From contig CBFFRQ010000052.1 of the NCBI GenBank assembly GCA_965644315.1, forward strand, positions 124,001 through 188,000: a stretch of DNA of 64,000 bases, written 5' to 3'. This DNA is from Caecitellus pseudoparvulus. Its lineage: Eukaryota > Bigyra: Bicosoecida. The position numbers and the translations under genes were made by a program. Below are positions 1-10,412 of this stretch, piece by piece (position 1 is the first letter of the stretch; every line of letters starts with the position of its first letter). The notes beneath the pieces were generated by a model. The model worked only from the letters and a program-made list of their open reading frames with translations. It searched no databases and was not told where the DNA came from.

Positions 1-337
1 CCCCCACCAGCTCATCTGGGTGCGCAGCAAGGTCCCACTAGGGGAGTCTGCTGACATGCACCGCTGCGTGGCGGCCTTCGGCTCCGACTGGCACCTGTGC
101 ACGACGTCACTGCTGCCACACGGCATGGTGTTCCCCACGCCCGCCTTGAAGATGCTCACGTCCCTGGACCACTCTATGTGGTTCCACGCCCCCTTCCGCG
201 CCGACGAGTGGATGCTGTACGAGATGCGCTCGCCCCGCGCCGCGGCCGCCCGGGGCTTGAACGTGGGCCGCCTCTTTCGCGCAGACGGCACTCTGGCTGT
301 GAGTGTGGCGCAGGAGGGCCTCATGCGTCTGCGGTGA
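1..337 (+). CDS. Acyl-CoA thioesterase II (TesB/ACOT8-like), 3' end only
   Basis: The reading frame is open from base 2 to the TGA ending at 337, so only about 111 C-terminal residues are present; the 5' part lies outside the window. The peptide matches the second hot-dog domain of TesB/ACOT8-type thioesterases, which hydrolyse acyl-CoA to free fatty acid and CoA, often in peroxisomes. Visible family signatures are LIWVRSK, FGSDW, LTTSLLPHG-like CTTSLLPHG, TSLDHSMWFH, GRLFRADG and VAQEGL. In the family the catalytic triad is Asp/Thr(Ser)/Gln; the Asp of FGSDW, the Thr/Ser before LDHS and the Gln of VAQEG are all retained. The C-terminus (LMRLR) lacks an obvious PTS1. The assignment rests on recognised motifs, not on a search. 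Confidence 0.85.
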   Translation, partial: PHQLIWVRSKVPLGESADMHRCVAAFGSDWHLCTTSLLPHGMVFPTPALKMLTSLDHSMWFHAPFRADEWMLYEMRSPRAAAARGLNVGRLFRADGTLAVSVAQEGLMRLR

Positions 338-451
338 CACGGCCCGCTGTGTCAGGGGGCGGGCAATGCACGGCAGAGACCAAAATCAACCAACCTGCAC
401 CACCCACGGTGACCCCCAGCACCAACACCGCCCGCCTGTCCTTAGCACAGC

Positions 452-2252
452 ATGGCGTCCAGGCGAGCCAGCCCTCGCAGGGGCGTGGCATCCCGCCCAC
501 CGCCCTCGCCAGGCAACCGGCAAACTCCGCAGCCAGCCGCGCAGCGGTCCGACGCGGCGTATGTGGCCAACTTGAAGCAGCAGATGTACTTGCTGGAGCT
601 GGAGAGCAGCATTCTCAAGCAGCATGGTGCAGGGGCAAGCCAGCCACAGCGCGCCGACGCCCAAGGCGGCCCTGGAGCTGAGTTTGACCGGCTTGTGGGT
701 CAGCTGCGCGCAAGTTGGGCGGAGCGGGAGGATGCCTTGGTGGAGGCGTTGCGGGTGGTCAAGCGCGACCTGAGCAAGCACAAGCAGCTCAACTACAGCC
801 AGCAGTCCCTCATTGATCAGCTCAAGGCAGAGCTGCAGCTGCTGCGAGCTGTCAAGGCGCAGGACGACGAAGCTGCACGTCGCCGCGTGACGGTGTGTCG
901 CGGCGACCACCTGCCCCTCGCCTCCGCGACGCTGACGCCTCCCCTGCCGCATGCCACAGGCTGCCGTGGACGAAGCTGCACAAGCCCGACGAGAGGCAGA
1001 CCGCCTGGCGGCCGCTCGAGACCGCTTGGCTCTGACGCTGGAGGAGCAGCAGGAGGCAGCGGCAGGGGACGCTGCGGCAGGGCGCGAAGCGCTCACCACT
1101 GCGCAGTCCCGCATCGCCGCCTTGGAGCGGGAGGTGGACGCCGCTGCAGCGCAGGTGCAACATGCGGGGCAAGCGCGCAGCAGGGCAGAGGCTGCGTCAG
1201 CAGCAGCAGAAGCGCGCAGTGCCGAGCTGCGGGAGGCACTCAGTGACTCCCACGCAACCACGCAACGCGCCGAGGCAAAGGCCCACGAGGCACAGGCAGA
1301 GGCAGCGGCGCTGCAGGCGCGCCTGGACAGCACACTCGCCGCCTTGGATGCGGCACAGGCCAGTGCGGCCGCGGCAGCTGCCAGCCAGGCACGGCTGCAG
1401 GCGGAGTTGGAGGCTGAGCAGGAAGCAGTGCGGGATTTGAAGCAGCAGCTGGCCGACAGCGAGGCTGCTCAGGCCGCCGCTGAGCGTGCTGCCGATGCTG
1501 CTGTCGCTGCACAGGGCGCTGCAGAGGAATCAGAGGCTGCTGCACGCGGCACGCTTGCGACCACACAGGCTGCTCTGGCGCAACGTGAGCAGGAGGTGGC
1601 TGCGCAGGCAGCCCAGCTGCGCGACGGCGAAGGGCACCTGCACGAGGCACGCACTGAGTGCGAGGCTGCCACCGCCAAGTGTGCAGCGACCGTGAAGAAG
1701 TACGACTCCACGAAGGCAGAGCTGGTCGCGACGGCCGCCGCGCTGGCGGGCAGCCAGGTGCGAGAGGAGGAGGCAGCAGGTCGCGGCGACACGCTGCGTC
1801 TGCGGTTCGCAGACGCCGAGGGCACCATCGCCGCGCTCAGAGCCGAGCTGGCCTCTGTGACTGCCCAGCGAGACCGCTCTCTCTCCCTCTTGCAAGCGGT
1901 GAACGTGCCCGGCATCGTGCAGGGCAACCTGGACGTCGCTGCGACCGTGCAGGAGGCCCTGAATTCCATGCTGGGCGCCAGGGAGGGGGAGCTGCAGGGA
2001 CTGGGGCGTGGTCCTCCGGGGGGCGCCTCGTCCCCGTCGCCCTCTCCTTCCACCCCCTCCCCGCCCCCCCCTGCGCCGGCACAGGCGTCGCCGACTGAGG
2101 GGCAGTGCGAGCGCAAGGCGGTGCCGGAGCCTGCCGCCGCCCCCACTGCCCCCTCGCCGCGAGGGCGCGGGTCTGGGACAGGCCTGAGGGCCCACGTGGA
2201 GGTGTCTGCGGCGGGGCTGTCGCTGCAGGGGCGTGGCTTCAGCCGAGCTTGA
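452..2252 (+). CDS. Long coiled-coil protein, function unknown
   Basis: Two exons, 452-892 and 960-2252, give 577 aa; the 67-nt intron (gtgtgt...cacag) joins the frames in phase 0. Residues ~40-150 include a helix with the motif YLLELESSILKQ, followed by almost continuous Ala/Glu/Gln-rich heptad sequence to about residue 500, so the protein is expected to be an extended coiled coil. The last ~90 residues are Pro/Ser-rich and disordered. YLLELE-type helices occur in some centrosomal and ciliary coiled-coil proteins, but that link is weak and I assign no function. The gene ends 15 bp from the convergent dCMP deaminase gene. The ATG at 452 is the first in frame and gives a basic Ser/Arg-rich start. 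Confidence 0.7.
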
Positions 2253-2267
2253 CGGCGGGCGCCGTCA

Positions 2268-3035
2268 TCAGATGTAGGCACCGAAGTCGATGAGCAGCTT
2301 GGGTCGGGCTGGCGTGTGCTGGCGTGTGTGCACGCCAGCCATGCTCAGCATGCGCCGCGAAGCCACCATCTGCTGTGACCCAGCCTTCTTGTCGCTGAGG
2401 TACACAACTTCCCGAATTCCGCTCTGGATGATGAGCTTTGCACACTCGTTGCAGGGGAACAGCGCCACGTACAGCGTGCAGCCGGCCACAGAGCCACGGG
2501 AATTCAAAATCGCGTTCACCTCCGCATGCACCACGTAGGGGTACTTGGTATCCAGCTGGCTCGCGCCCTGCCGGCCCCACGGCAGGGCGTCGTCAGAGCA
2601 CCCCGCTGGGAAGCCATTGTAGCCGATGCCGACAATCCTGCGCTCAGGATTCACGATGCAGGCGCCCACCTGTGTGCTGGGGTCTTTGGACCGCATGGCG
2701 CTGAGGAAGGCGATGGCGGTGAAGTAGTCGTCCCAGCTGATGTAGTCCTCCCGCTTCACGCTTGCGGTGGGGTCACTGCTGATGTGTGTTGCGATGTCAC
2801 CCGTGTCTGGCCCGGCATGCGAATCACACGCTGTACTGGGTGAGGCAGCGCCTGCGCCTGCGCCTGCCTTCTCAGCGCTGGGTGGAGCAGCACTCAAAGT
2901 CGCTGGCAGCCCTGCTCCTGCCTGGGGCACCGCACCATTTTCCACGGAACCTGCAGGCACTTGCACTGTGGGACAAGCTCTTTTACTTGCTGCTTCCTCT
3001 GGGCCCAGACCTTCACGCTGGCGCTTGGAGCTCAT
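2268..3035 (-). CDS. DCTD: Deoxycytidylate (dCMP) deaminase
   Basis: Single exon, 255 aa when started at the ATG complementary to 3033-3035 (MSSKRQREG). dCMP deaminase converts dCMP to dUMP, feeding thymidylate synthesis. The zinc site is complete: HAEVNAI supplies the His and the catalytic Glu, and PCNEC supplies the two Cys ligands. Other family signatures are [14 protein letters not shown] and [11 protein letters not shown]. The N-terminal ~95 residues are low complexity and carry two basic patches (KRQR, SKRA) that could be a nuclear signal. The frame stays open upstream to 3224, but that would overlap the end of the upstream gene; a CAATTTCCGCA element at 3074-3084 lies 39 nt before the chosen ATG and supports it. 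Confidence 0.9.
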   Translation of the reverse strand: MSSKRQREGLGPEEAASKRACPTVQVPAGSVENGAVPQAGAGLPATLSAAPPSAEKAGAGAGAASPSTACDSHAGPDTGDIATHISSDPTASVKREDYISWDDYFTAIAFLSAMRSKDPSTQVGACIVNPERRIVGIGYNGFPAGCSDDALPWGRQGASQLDTKYPYVVHAEVNAILNSRGSVAGCTLYVALFPCNECAKLIIQSGIREVVYLSDKKAGSQQMVASRRMLSMAGVHTRQHTPARPKLLIDFGAYI

Positions 3036-3073
3036 TCTGCCGGGTCGGGCAGGGACGCTCGTGCCTTCGGAGT

Positions 3074-3084
3074 CAATTTCCGCA
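3074..3084 (+). promoter_or_regulatory. CAATTTCCGCA element upstream of dCMP deaminase
   Basis: This is a perfect 11-mer in the 178-bp gap between the electron-transfer gene and dCMP deaminase, 39 nt before the deaminase ATG. It is in reverse orientation relative to that gene. Confidence 0.45.
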
Positions 3085-3213
3085 GCAGCGCCGCACTCAG
3101 ATTGCCACCGAAAAACACGGCACCAAGGGAAATACGTGTGAGGATCGCATGCAAGCGAGAGAGGGTTTTGCTGCATTGTGACAGTTGGGGTTTGGAGCAT
3201 GGGGAGGCATGCT

Positions 3214-6200
3214 TCACCCGTCAAGTGCGCTGGTCACGGCTTTCACGTGCTTGACCTGGCTTTGAAGGTGCTGTGTTGCTGCCCACGGCGAGGTGGCCTT
3301 GGCCCAGCGGAGAGCTGCGGCATCACCATCACGCTCGTGTCCGAAAAGAGCCTCCTCCACCACGTCAACCATGCCTGGGGGTCCGCACACCCACAGCTTG
3401 GCCAGCTGGTCCAGAGCTGAGTGGTCCTCCTGAGCTGAAGCAGCCCTTCCGGCCGCATCCACCGCATGAAGGGTTTGGGACGCACCAGTGAGTGAGCACA
3501 GCAGGACTGTCTTGGCCATGTCCATGTCCCGCAAGGATCCTGTGGAGAGTCGCAACCATGGGGCGGTGCCAGTGCGGTGGACTCCACACACGTACTGCTG
3601 CCGAAGTGCACGCTGCAGGCTCGGCGGCAGGTACAGGTCCTGCAACGTGACACACTCCGGAGAGGACGTGAAGTGCATGTGCACTGAGATGCTGTGCCCT
3701 TCCATGCGCCGCGCGGACTCGGCGGCAGCCATGGCCAAGAAAGGCAGCGCGACGCCAGAGGCCACATCGCGGCAGACTGCCAGGACGTGCAGGTGAACCC
3801 GAAGCGCCATGGAGGCGCCAGGCCTTGACTCAGGGCTGACAGCACGAGTCAAGAGCGCGTAGATCACGTCCAGGAATGGCACCAAGCCCGTCCCGGCACA
3901 CACGGCGACAACCAGCGCTGAGCCTGAGCCACTGCGGCAGCTCGCAAGCGCTTCCGGCAAGCCCAGCCCCTTGCCGCTGGGCCCGGCGGCGCGGAGCTGC
4001 TTTACGAGCCCCCCGCCAAAGTCGTGGATGTAGCGTGAAATGCGCCCCATTGGAGCAGGGAAGCGCCGGACCCAAATCTGGGCATGGCCGGTGCTGCCTC
4101 CAGCCACCGCGGGCGCCCGCAGAGCTCGCCTCCAAGCCTCTGCGGCCTCCTCAGTGAGGTTAGCCATGTGCTGAGCAAAGATGATTGGGATACGCACGAC
4201 TGAAAATGACCGGCGCATGGCCAGCATGTCGTCCACTGCGTCGTGCACTGCCAGTTCGCTTTCGCTCAACACCAGCTCCCCTGTCACTTCATCTTGCGAC
4301 AGCCCGCGGCCCTGCAGCACGTGGATGTGCAGGCCAAACGAATCCCAGTCGCTGATGCTGGGCACCTTCATCGCATCTTGTGAGTTGAGCAAGAACACTG
4401 TCACAGGACGCTGGGCGGCTAGCGTGGGGCTGTATCGTGCGCGCATGCGCGCGATTTTTGGGTCCAGTGACCACACCGGGGGCGACACCCGTGCCCTGCC
4501 GGCGATGGCCCACCGTGTCGAAGCCTCCGCCTCCTGCTCATCTACTGTCTCTGAGTCAGACACACTTGTGACTGTCTCGCTGAGCACATCTTTTGACACA
4601 TCGTACACCCCGGGTGTCACGGGTGTGCTCCGCCCAAATCGTGCTCCACGCTGGCGAGCTGTGGCTGACGGTGGCGGGCTTGGGGCGACTCTGGAAGCTG
4701 GTTGGGAGAGGGGTCTTGTGTCAGATGTTTGACGCCCCAAGGCTGTCTTTCGTTTGCGACAGCAGCACCACGCACCCCACGCCGGCCACGATGAGGGAGA
4801 TGGTACAGCTGTCCCGTGTGTGTGTGGCTCAGACTCTTGCGGATCATCGCTGCCTGCCGCAGGGCGCCCCCCCAAAGCAGCATTTCTAGCCTTCAGCCCA
4901 GCTGCAGATGTATCCAGCACGGCCACCAGCATTTTTGAGAGCAGCACCTTTGCTCGTGCAGAATGTGCATGCTCCGGGATGCGGGGGTCAACCGTGTCCG
5001 TTCCCAGGAATTGTGCCGTCACATCCTTCCCGACAGCCTTGTTGATGACGAATGCGGAGCCAGGGTGCTGCTGTGCATACTCACCGACGTCGTACACAAA
5101 CCCGCCAACAATGGTAAGCTTTTCTCCGTACATGGCCACTTGCTGCTCGAACTCGTCAAAGGACACGACTGGGACGCCTGCAGGCGTGAAGATACGCTCC
5201 CCATCGGCGACCCCTGCTGGCCCATGCTGTGTAGGCTCACAGTCTGCATGTGACTCACGCCCTCCCCATGCAGGAGATGCCTCGGGAATGATCACAGGCG
5301 GGGGTCGCTTTTCCTGCAGGCCAGTGTGGGCTTTGACTTCTGTTTCAGTCCGACTTGACGGTACGCTGGCAGCCAATGCCAACGCATTCTGCATGTATGA
5401 CGATGCTTGTTCCATGGACATCTCCTTCCGCTGCACCTTTTCAAGGACATCTTGTAGGAGGCTCCTTGGCAGGTGCGGGGGTGCCGCGCGACTTGGGCCG
5501 AGGCCAACCAAACGTGCAGCGTCAACGTCTGAGCAGGATGAAGTCAAGCTCGTATTCTGAGGCACTGGGATGCGACGCATGCTTCCAAACATTGCCTGCC
5601 CAAGAAGCACACTGTTAGACTTCGCCGGGGGGGCACCTGCAAGTGCAGCTGCGACATCTGCCTTTGTAAGGACTCGACTACTCTTCGGGGACAGCGACGC
5701 TGCACGCCCTAACCTCATGCTCCCAGCTCTGGACAAGATCTTTGCACTACCATATGGCGATTGGAGACTGTTCCCTTGAGTCTCACTGGCAGCAAGGGCT
5801 TCCTTAGCCTGTTTCAACGCCTTATCAAGTTCGGACAGGGGGCTGTGGTCCCCCATGCTCTTATGGGCTGTGTGTTCTTCCCACCGATTGCGAGCTTCAA
5901 GGGCAAGAACGAGCACAGCCAAGCACCCATACCAAACGATGGGGATCGTCGTGCGCCATTTTGTGCCGGGTGTGGCCGCGAAGAACTGTACGCCAAGGTA
6001 CACTGACGCCAGCGCAGTCGGGAACATGGCGAGGCCAAGGAGGACATGGGACTGCTTGAACCTCCGGAGAACCCACGCTGGCGTGCTGGTGGACGTATAG
6101 TATGACTTGGCCGCCTGCCCAAAGGCGATCTGGACAACAGTGAGGAGCGCAATGGCCACGCCGATGTAGCCGTGCGCAGTGATGGCTCGGCCGGCGACAT

Positions 6201-8533
6201 CTGCAGCGGCGAAGGCTGACGTTGCCGTTGGGATTGTGATGGTGCCGACGACGTTCATGAGGGCATGGTGCAAGTCAATCACGAAGGCTTTATGCTCGGA
6301 GGCGTACTTCAGCGCGATGATGGACAGCGGGGTGATGACGCCCCACGCAATGCCCATTGTGGCTCCGTGCACCATGTGGGCCATGGTGATTTCGAGGGAG
6401 AGGTCCAGGGAGCCAGGCTCCACGACGCTGTCAGATGGAGTGGCGAACAAGTTGACCCTGGCCCGGGCTCGACCATCAATTCCATGGTAAGCCATATTTG
6501 GGCTGTTCAGCCCGCTCGCGAAGATCATGTCCTGGTACACGGCTGACACGCTCGGCTGCTTCGCAGCTCCTCCTGGCACGTTGCCACCTGTTGCGCTGTC
6601 CATGGACTGGAAGAAGGAGGATAAGTACGGTGGCATGCTGATGGGTGCATCCTGTGCGTCAACTGGGACAAGCGCCCGGGCAATTGTGATGGACACTACG
6701 ACCATGCCGTTCTCTGACGTGGCTGGGGGCGTGTCTGTTGTCTTGGGCAGGGCGGTGGTGGCTGCCTCCAACACGGACCCTTCCGTGGTGCTGAGGTATC
6801 CTCCTCCCAGCATCTGGACATCAGAAGCATCTGTGTCAAGCGTGGGGTGTGCGTACGAACTTGCGTACATGTCCTCCACGCGGGGAAAGCCCGTCTTGAC
6901 CTGCCCACTTCTGGGCTCCACTTCCATGCGCACAGCGAGCACGTCTGAGCCTGGCATTTCCGTGCCGAACCCGACGGCACACCACATGCCGGTCCATGAC
7001 GCCGACTTGATGTGTTCCAAGGAAAAGCTTGCGCGAAAGTTGAAGCGGATATGGGTCGGCGCTTCCAGGTCGCTGGCGTCTCCGTTCCCGGACGCCGCGG
7101 CCGCTGCTTCGGACACGCTCACCACTGAACCGCTGGCCGATGTGAAGTCCCAAGTCAGACTCCATCCACTAGGGAGCTCAATGAGGGGCAGTGTGGTGGT
7201 CAGTCTTGCTGCGGAGGAGGCTGATGAAGAGGGGCTCCAGAGGTTCATCTGCTTGTGCACTCTGCGAGATGGCCCATGAGGCAGCAGCTGAGAAGACGTC
7301 GGGTTGTATGCAAGGATTATGTCCTCCATGACATCTTGGACTGCTGGACTCTGTTGGGGGCGAGGACTTCCCTGCTCCACCCACTGGAAGTACACTTGCA
7401 GGAATGCTGGGATTGCGATGGAGTGATCGCTCGCGTCGGGAGAAGCCAGGGGCCGCGCAAAGGACATGCCCAGAGCAAGCTCCTCTGTGCTGTTCCCAGT
7501 TGGGCGGCTTGCTGAAACCCTTCCTTGGAGGGTGGCGTCCCGTCTCACAGCAGGGTCGGCAAGGAAGCCGCCCTCCACGGAAGTGAATGCAATCTGTTCT
7601 GCGTCCAGAGGCGGACGTCCCACAGTCTGGGCATCCATGTCAAGCAGTCTCACCTGAAGTAAGAGGAGCAGGCACTCGTGTGGATGGGGTACAAGTGCAG
7701 GGGGGCTCAACACTCACTTGGAGAACGGAACCCGCAGGGCCCGACACCTCCACTTGACCCAGCATCAAGTCGCTGCCTGCCATGCCTGTGCCGAAACCAA
7801 TGCCCCCCCAGACACTGTGCAAGCAAGAATGGCCTGTGATCAATGCAAGAAGAGGAAACGCTGCATCGCTCTTCACGTACCCGTCAAAGTTCTCGGGGAG
7901 GTCACTTCCCAGCCGCACACTCCACTGGAAGCGAATTCGTGTTGGCCGTGGAATCTTGACTGCTTCGTCGTCCCCCGCAATCCATGCAGCAGCTGCCTGA
8001 AGCAACGAATCCACGTGCACGTAGCTACCGTTGCTACTTTCGAAGGCCCAGGAGACGGAGAATTCGCCGCTGTTCATGCTGAGCGTGCTGTGCGTGTCAG
8101 CGGCGTCTGCGGAGGTTGGCGCTTCCAGCTCCTGCGCAGCTGCTGCCACCTGAAGCCAGCGAGCAGTTCTACCGACACTCGAGACATACTGGATATACGC
8201 ACGGTGTGCATGCCTAGCCCAGAACCTGAGGGGGTGCCTTTCAAGCACAACCGGGGGGAAGTGACCCACGTCACATCCCTGCGCACAATAACCGTCCGTT
8301 TCGCCACTCCAAAGGCCTGCACCGTGAAGGTAGCCCACGACAGCAAGAAGGAGTGTGTACGATATCACAATTCCTGGAGGGAAGGACACTTGGAAGCATT
8401 TGCGCTTCCTCCTCTCTAACAGTTCGTGGCCCGCCCCAACAGTTGCATCGGTGCGGTGTCCGGCTGTTGGCTGCTGAGCGCCACTTGCAGCGGCGCCGGT
8501 CAGCCAGGGAATCATGGATCCTGAAGGATACAA
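3214..8533 (-). CDS. Multidomain transmembrane electron-transfer protein (DOMON x2, cytochrome b561, cytochrome b5, FAD/NAD reductase)
   Basis: Exons 8533-7718 and 7653-3214 (64-nt intron gtgagt...ttcag, phase 0) encode 1751 aa. In order: a TM helix at ~52-75; a first DOMON-like domain at ~130-410 ([13 protein letters not shown]); a second at ~427-652 ([12 protein letters not shown]); a cytochrome b561 core at ~697-862 with the paired-His pattern (AHMVHG, DLHHAL, AHGYIG, QSHVLLG); a cytochrome b5 domain at ~1100-1187 whose haem ligands would be the His of QQHPGS and of EHAHSA; and a ferredoxin-reductase-like FAD/NAD module from ~1352 to the end ([17 protein letters not shown]). Known families imply electron flow NAD(P)H to FAD to b5 to b561 to the outer or lumenal DOMON side. 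The FAD-binding RxY(S/T) motif is degenerate. The substrate (ferric iron, ascorbate or other) is unknown. The start could also be the Met seven codons in. Confidence 0.82.
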
Positions 8534-9309
8534 GATTGTGAATGCCTCAGATTCGGGCGACGGCAGCCTGTCGCATCCAGGCTTGTGCGGAGGCTTCCTT
8601 TTGCAAGCGGAATTTGCAGACCTTCTGCGCTGCCCGAGAGGGTTTTGGAGATGTTGGACGCGTCACGGCCTGCGAAGAGCCTTTTCAGTTGTATGAGAGG
8701 GTGCTTGTCTTCAGTACATGTATCTGGAGGCCCGAGTCAGAGTTGGGGGGATCGTTCTATTGGTCTGGCGATTGCTTCTGAGCAAAGACCCGCACTGCCC
8801 AGGCTGCATGCGTGCTGGAGTGCCGACAGGCGCTGCACGAGGGGCCTTCTCTTCATTTGCTCGATGACAGGCTCAGATGCACAGTGTCCTTTGGACTCAA
8901 GGAAAAGGCCGAGAGGCTACAGCGCAATCTCGCCAGCCTTTCAGGAGGAGCGCAGGCAGGGGAGGTTCGAAAATGGTAATGTAGAGGCAGGGATCCAAGC
9001 GGATTTGTAGGCTCCACAGCCTTTTGAACGGTGTCTCTCTCGTGGGCTGTGCCATTTGAGGCGACTCTGCCTCGAAAGCGCGCACCTGCTGAATCGAAAG
9101 CCAGCTGCGGCGTCCAGCCGCACCAAATCAAACCACAACGCATGGCACAACGAAAAACCTGTGCCTCATGTACGAGAAGCCTGTGCCCACCATTTCGATT
9201 TTCCTGCAGCCAAGCGCTTGAGGCCCCCCTGCCCGCTCTCGTCGCTGAAGCAGTGCGGAAATACTGAACCTCCGCACCACGCAGCTGCCCTTACTCCCAA
9301 GCGCCAGGC
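8534..9309. other. Divergent intergenic region (776 bp)
   Basis: This lies between the start of the electron-transfer gene (minus strand) and the start of ribosomal protein S17 (plus strand), so both promoters should be here. It holds a variant element GCGGAATTTGC at 8607-8617 near the first gene and TGCGGAAATAC at 9254-9264 near the second. A 141-codon plus-strand frame at 8585-9010 has no recognisable domain and I treat it as chance. No RNA gene was seen. Confidence 0.5.
9254..9264 (+). promoter_or_regulatory. CAATTTCCGCA-type element upstream of S17
   Basis: TGCGGAAATAC ends 45 nt before the S17 ATG. It shares the TGCGGAAA octamer found repeatedly near gene starts in this window. The regulatory role is inferred from recurrence and position only. 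Confidence 0.4.
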
Positions 9310-9693
9310 ATGAGGAACTTGAAGAAGATCGTAGGAAAGGTCGTGTCCACTTCCATGGACAAAACCGCTGTCGTGGAAGTGGAGAGCTTCTACGTACACA
9401 GCCTGTATCGCAAGGTCATGAAGCGTGCCCGCAAGCATGTGGCGCATGATGAACATGAGGTGTGTCGGGTGGGGGACACCGTGCAGCTCAAGTTTGCGGG
9501 ACGCCTCAGCAAGAAGAAGCGCTGGGCAGTTGTTGACATGCTGCGGCGTCAGCCCCAGCTGGGCGGAGAGTCGTTCCCGATGTCCAAGCTGGCTGGCTCG
9601 ACTGCAGCCTTTCCCCCCATGCACCCAGCCGACTTCCCCCACCCCCAACGCCCAGCTGAAGGCGCTGTCCCAACGCCTGCCCCTGAGCGGTGA
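9310..9693 (+). CDS. Ribosomal protein uS17, bacterial/organellar type
   Basis: Single exon, 127 aa. Residues 1-80 match bacterial-type uS17, a primary 16S-rRNA-binding protein of the small subunit: GKVVSTSMDKTAVVEVE, VHSLYRKVMKR, HDEHEVCRVGDTVQ and LSKKKRW are in the expected order and spacing. A further ~45 residues rich in Pro and Ala follow the usual end. The protein starts directly with the ribosomal fold and has no long transit peptide. Nuclear mitochondrial S17 proteins often do the same, so a mitochondrial ribosome is the likelier location; a plastid cannot be excluded. The start is the first ATG, preceded by the element at 9254-9264. Confidence 0.88.
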   Translation: MRNLKKIVGKVVSTSMDKTAVVEVESFYVHSLYRKVMKRARKHVAHDEHEVCRVGDTVQLKFAGRLSKKKRWAVVDMLRRQPQLGGESFPMSKLAGSTAAFPPMHPADFPHPQRPAEGAVPTPAPER

Positions 9694-9987
9694 GCGCGGT
9701 TGTGCTGCCATGTTGAAGCAACTGGGGGTGAGCGTTGCATTCGACGTGGGCGTTTGCTACTGCTGAGCATTTCTGCCCTTCCCCAAGCACGCATGATTGG
9801 CTGCGGCCTGTCTGCAAAGACATGCCACTCACGAGCCCTGTACCTCACAAGTTGCGCTCATGGCTCGGCGCACGGCAAAGGACTCGTGATTTGCTGAAGG
9901 ACTGCGGCGCCCCGCTAGGGCCACGAATGGACGCGCCAACTGCAATGCACGGCGGCCAAGAATGCCACAGCAGCTTCCCTGCACGTA

Positions 9988-10194
9988 TCAGTCTTCAAAG
10001 CCAAGTCGCTTCCTCCGCCTAGCTTTCTGGTCTGCCACGCCAGGCGTGGCAGCGTTTGCAGCTGCACCACCGACCTGATTCGGGGCGACTCCTTGCTCCG
10101 GCTGTGCCTCTCGCATTCTTTGCTGCACAAGGTCCAAGTCGAGCATATCTGGCTCGCTAATGGGCACCCGCGTCAAGTTTCGGTTGAGTGCCAT
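9988..10194 (-). CDS. Small hypothetical protein (68 aa)
   Basis: I do not recognise this product. The frame encodes MALNRNLTRVPISEPDML, an amphipathic Leu/Asp-rich stretch, a Gly/Ala-rich linker and a basic end (KARRRKRLGFED). It fills a gap between S17 and the giant EF-hand gene where another gene could fit, and its composition (polar N-terminal helix, basic C-terminus) is unlike the Pro/Arg-rich shadow frames seen elsewhere in this GC-rich DNA. It could be the last exon of a larger gene or a stand-alone nuclear microprotein. No upstream CAATTTCCGCA element is close. Confidence 0.4.
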   Translation of the reverse strand: MALNRNLTRVPISEPDMLDLDLVQQRMREAQPEQGVAPNQVGGAAANAATPGVADQKARRRKRLGFED

Positions 10195-10412
10195 GGCTCA
10201 CAGGAGCAAGGTGGTGCCTGGAACGTGAGGCGTTTCCCTGCGTAACGCCAGCTAAGTCGAATGCTTCCGATGGCACAGCGCTTCCTGATCGCAGATGCCA
10301 GGGAATTCCCTGTCCAGGAAAAGGGCCAGAGATTCCACTCACGCTTGCTTTCTCACAGTCATGTTCATTTTGCGTGTGGGCGCGAGTGGCAAGCACGCCA
10401 CACAGAGCAAGC

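Noticed and set aside
8585-9010. 141-codon plus-strand frame in the promoter region
   Set aside because: It has no motif and Arg/Ser/Pro-biased composition, and it lies in a divergent promoter; it is likely chance.
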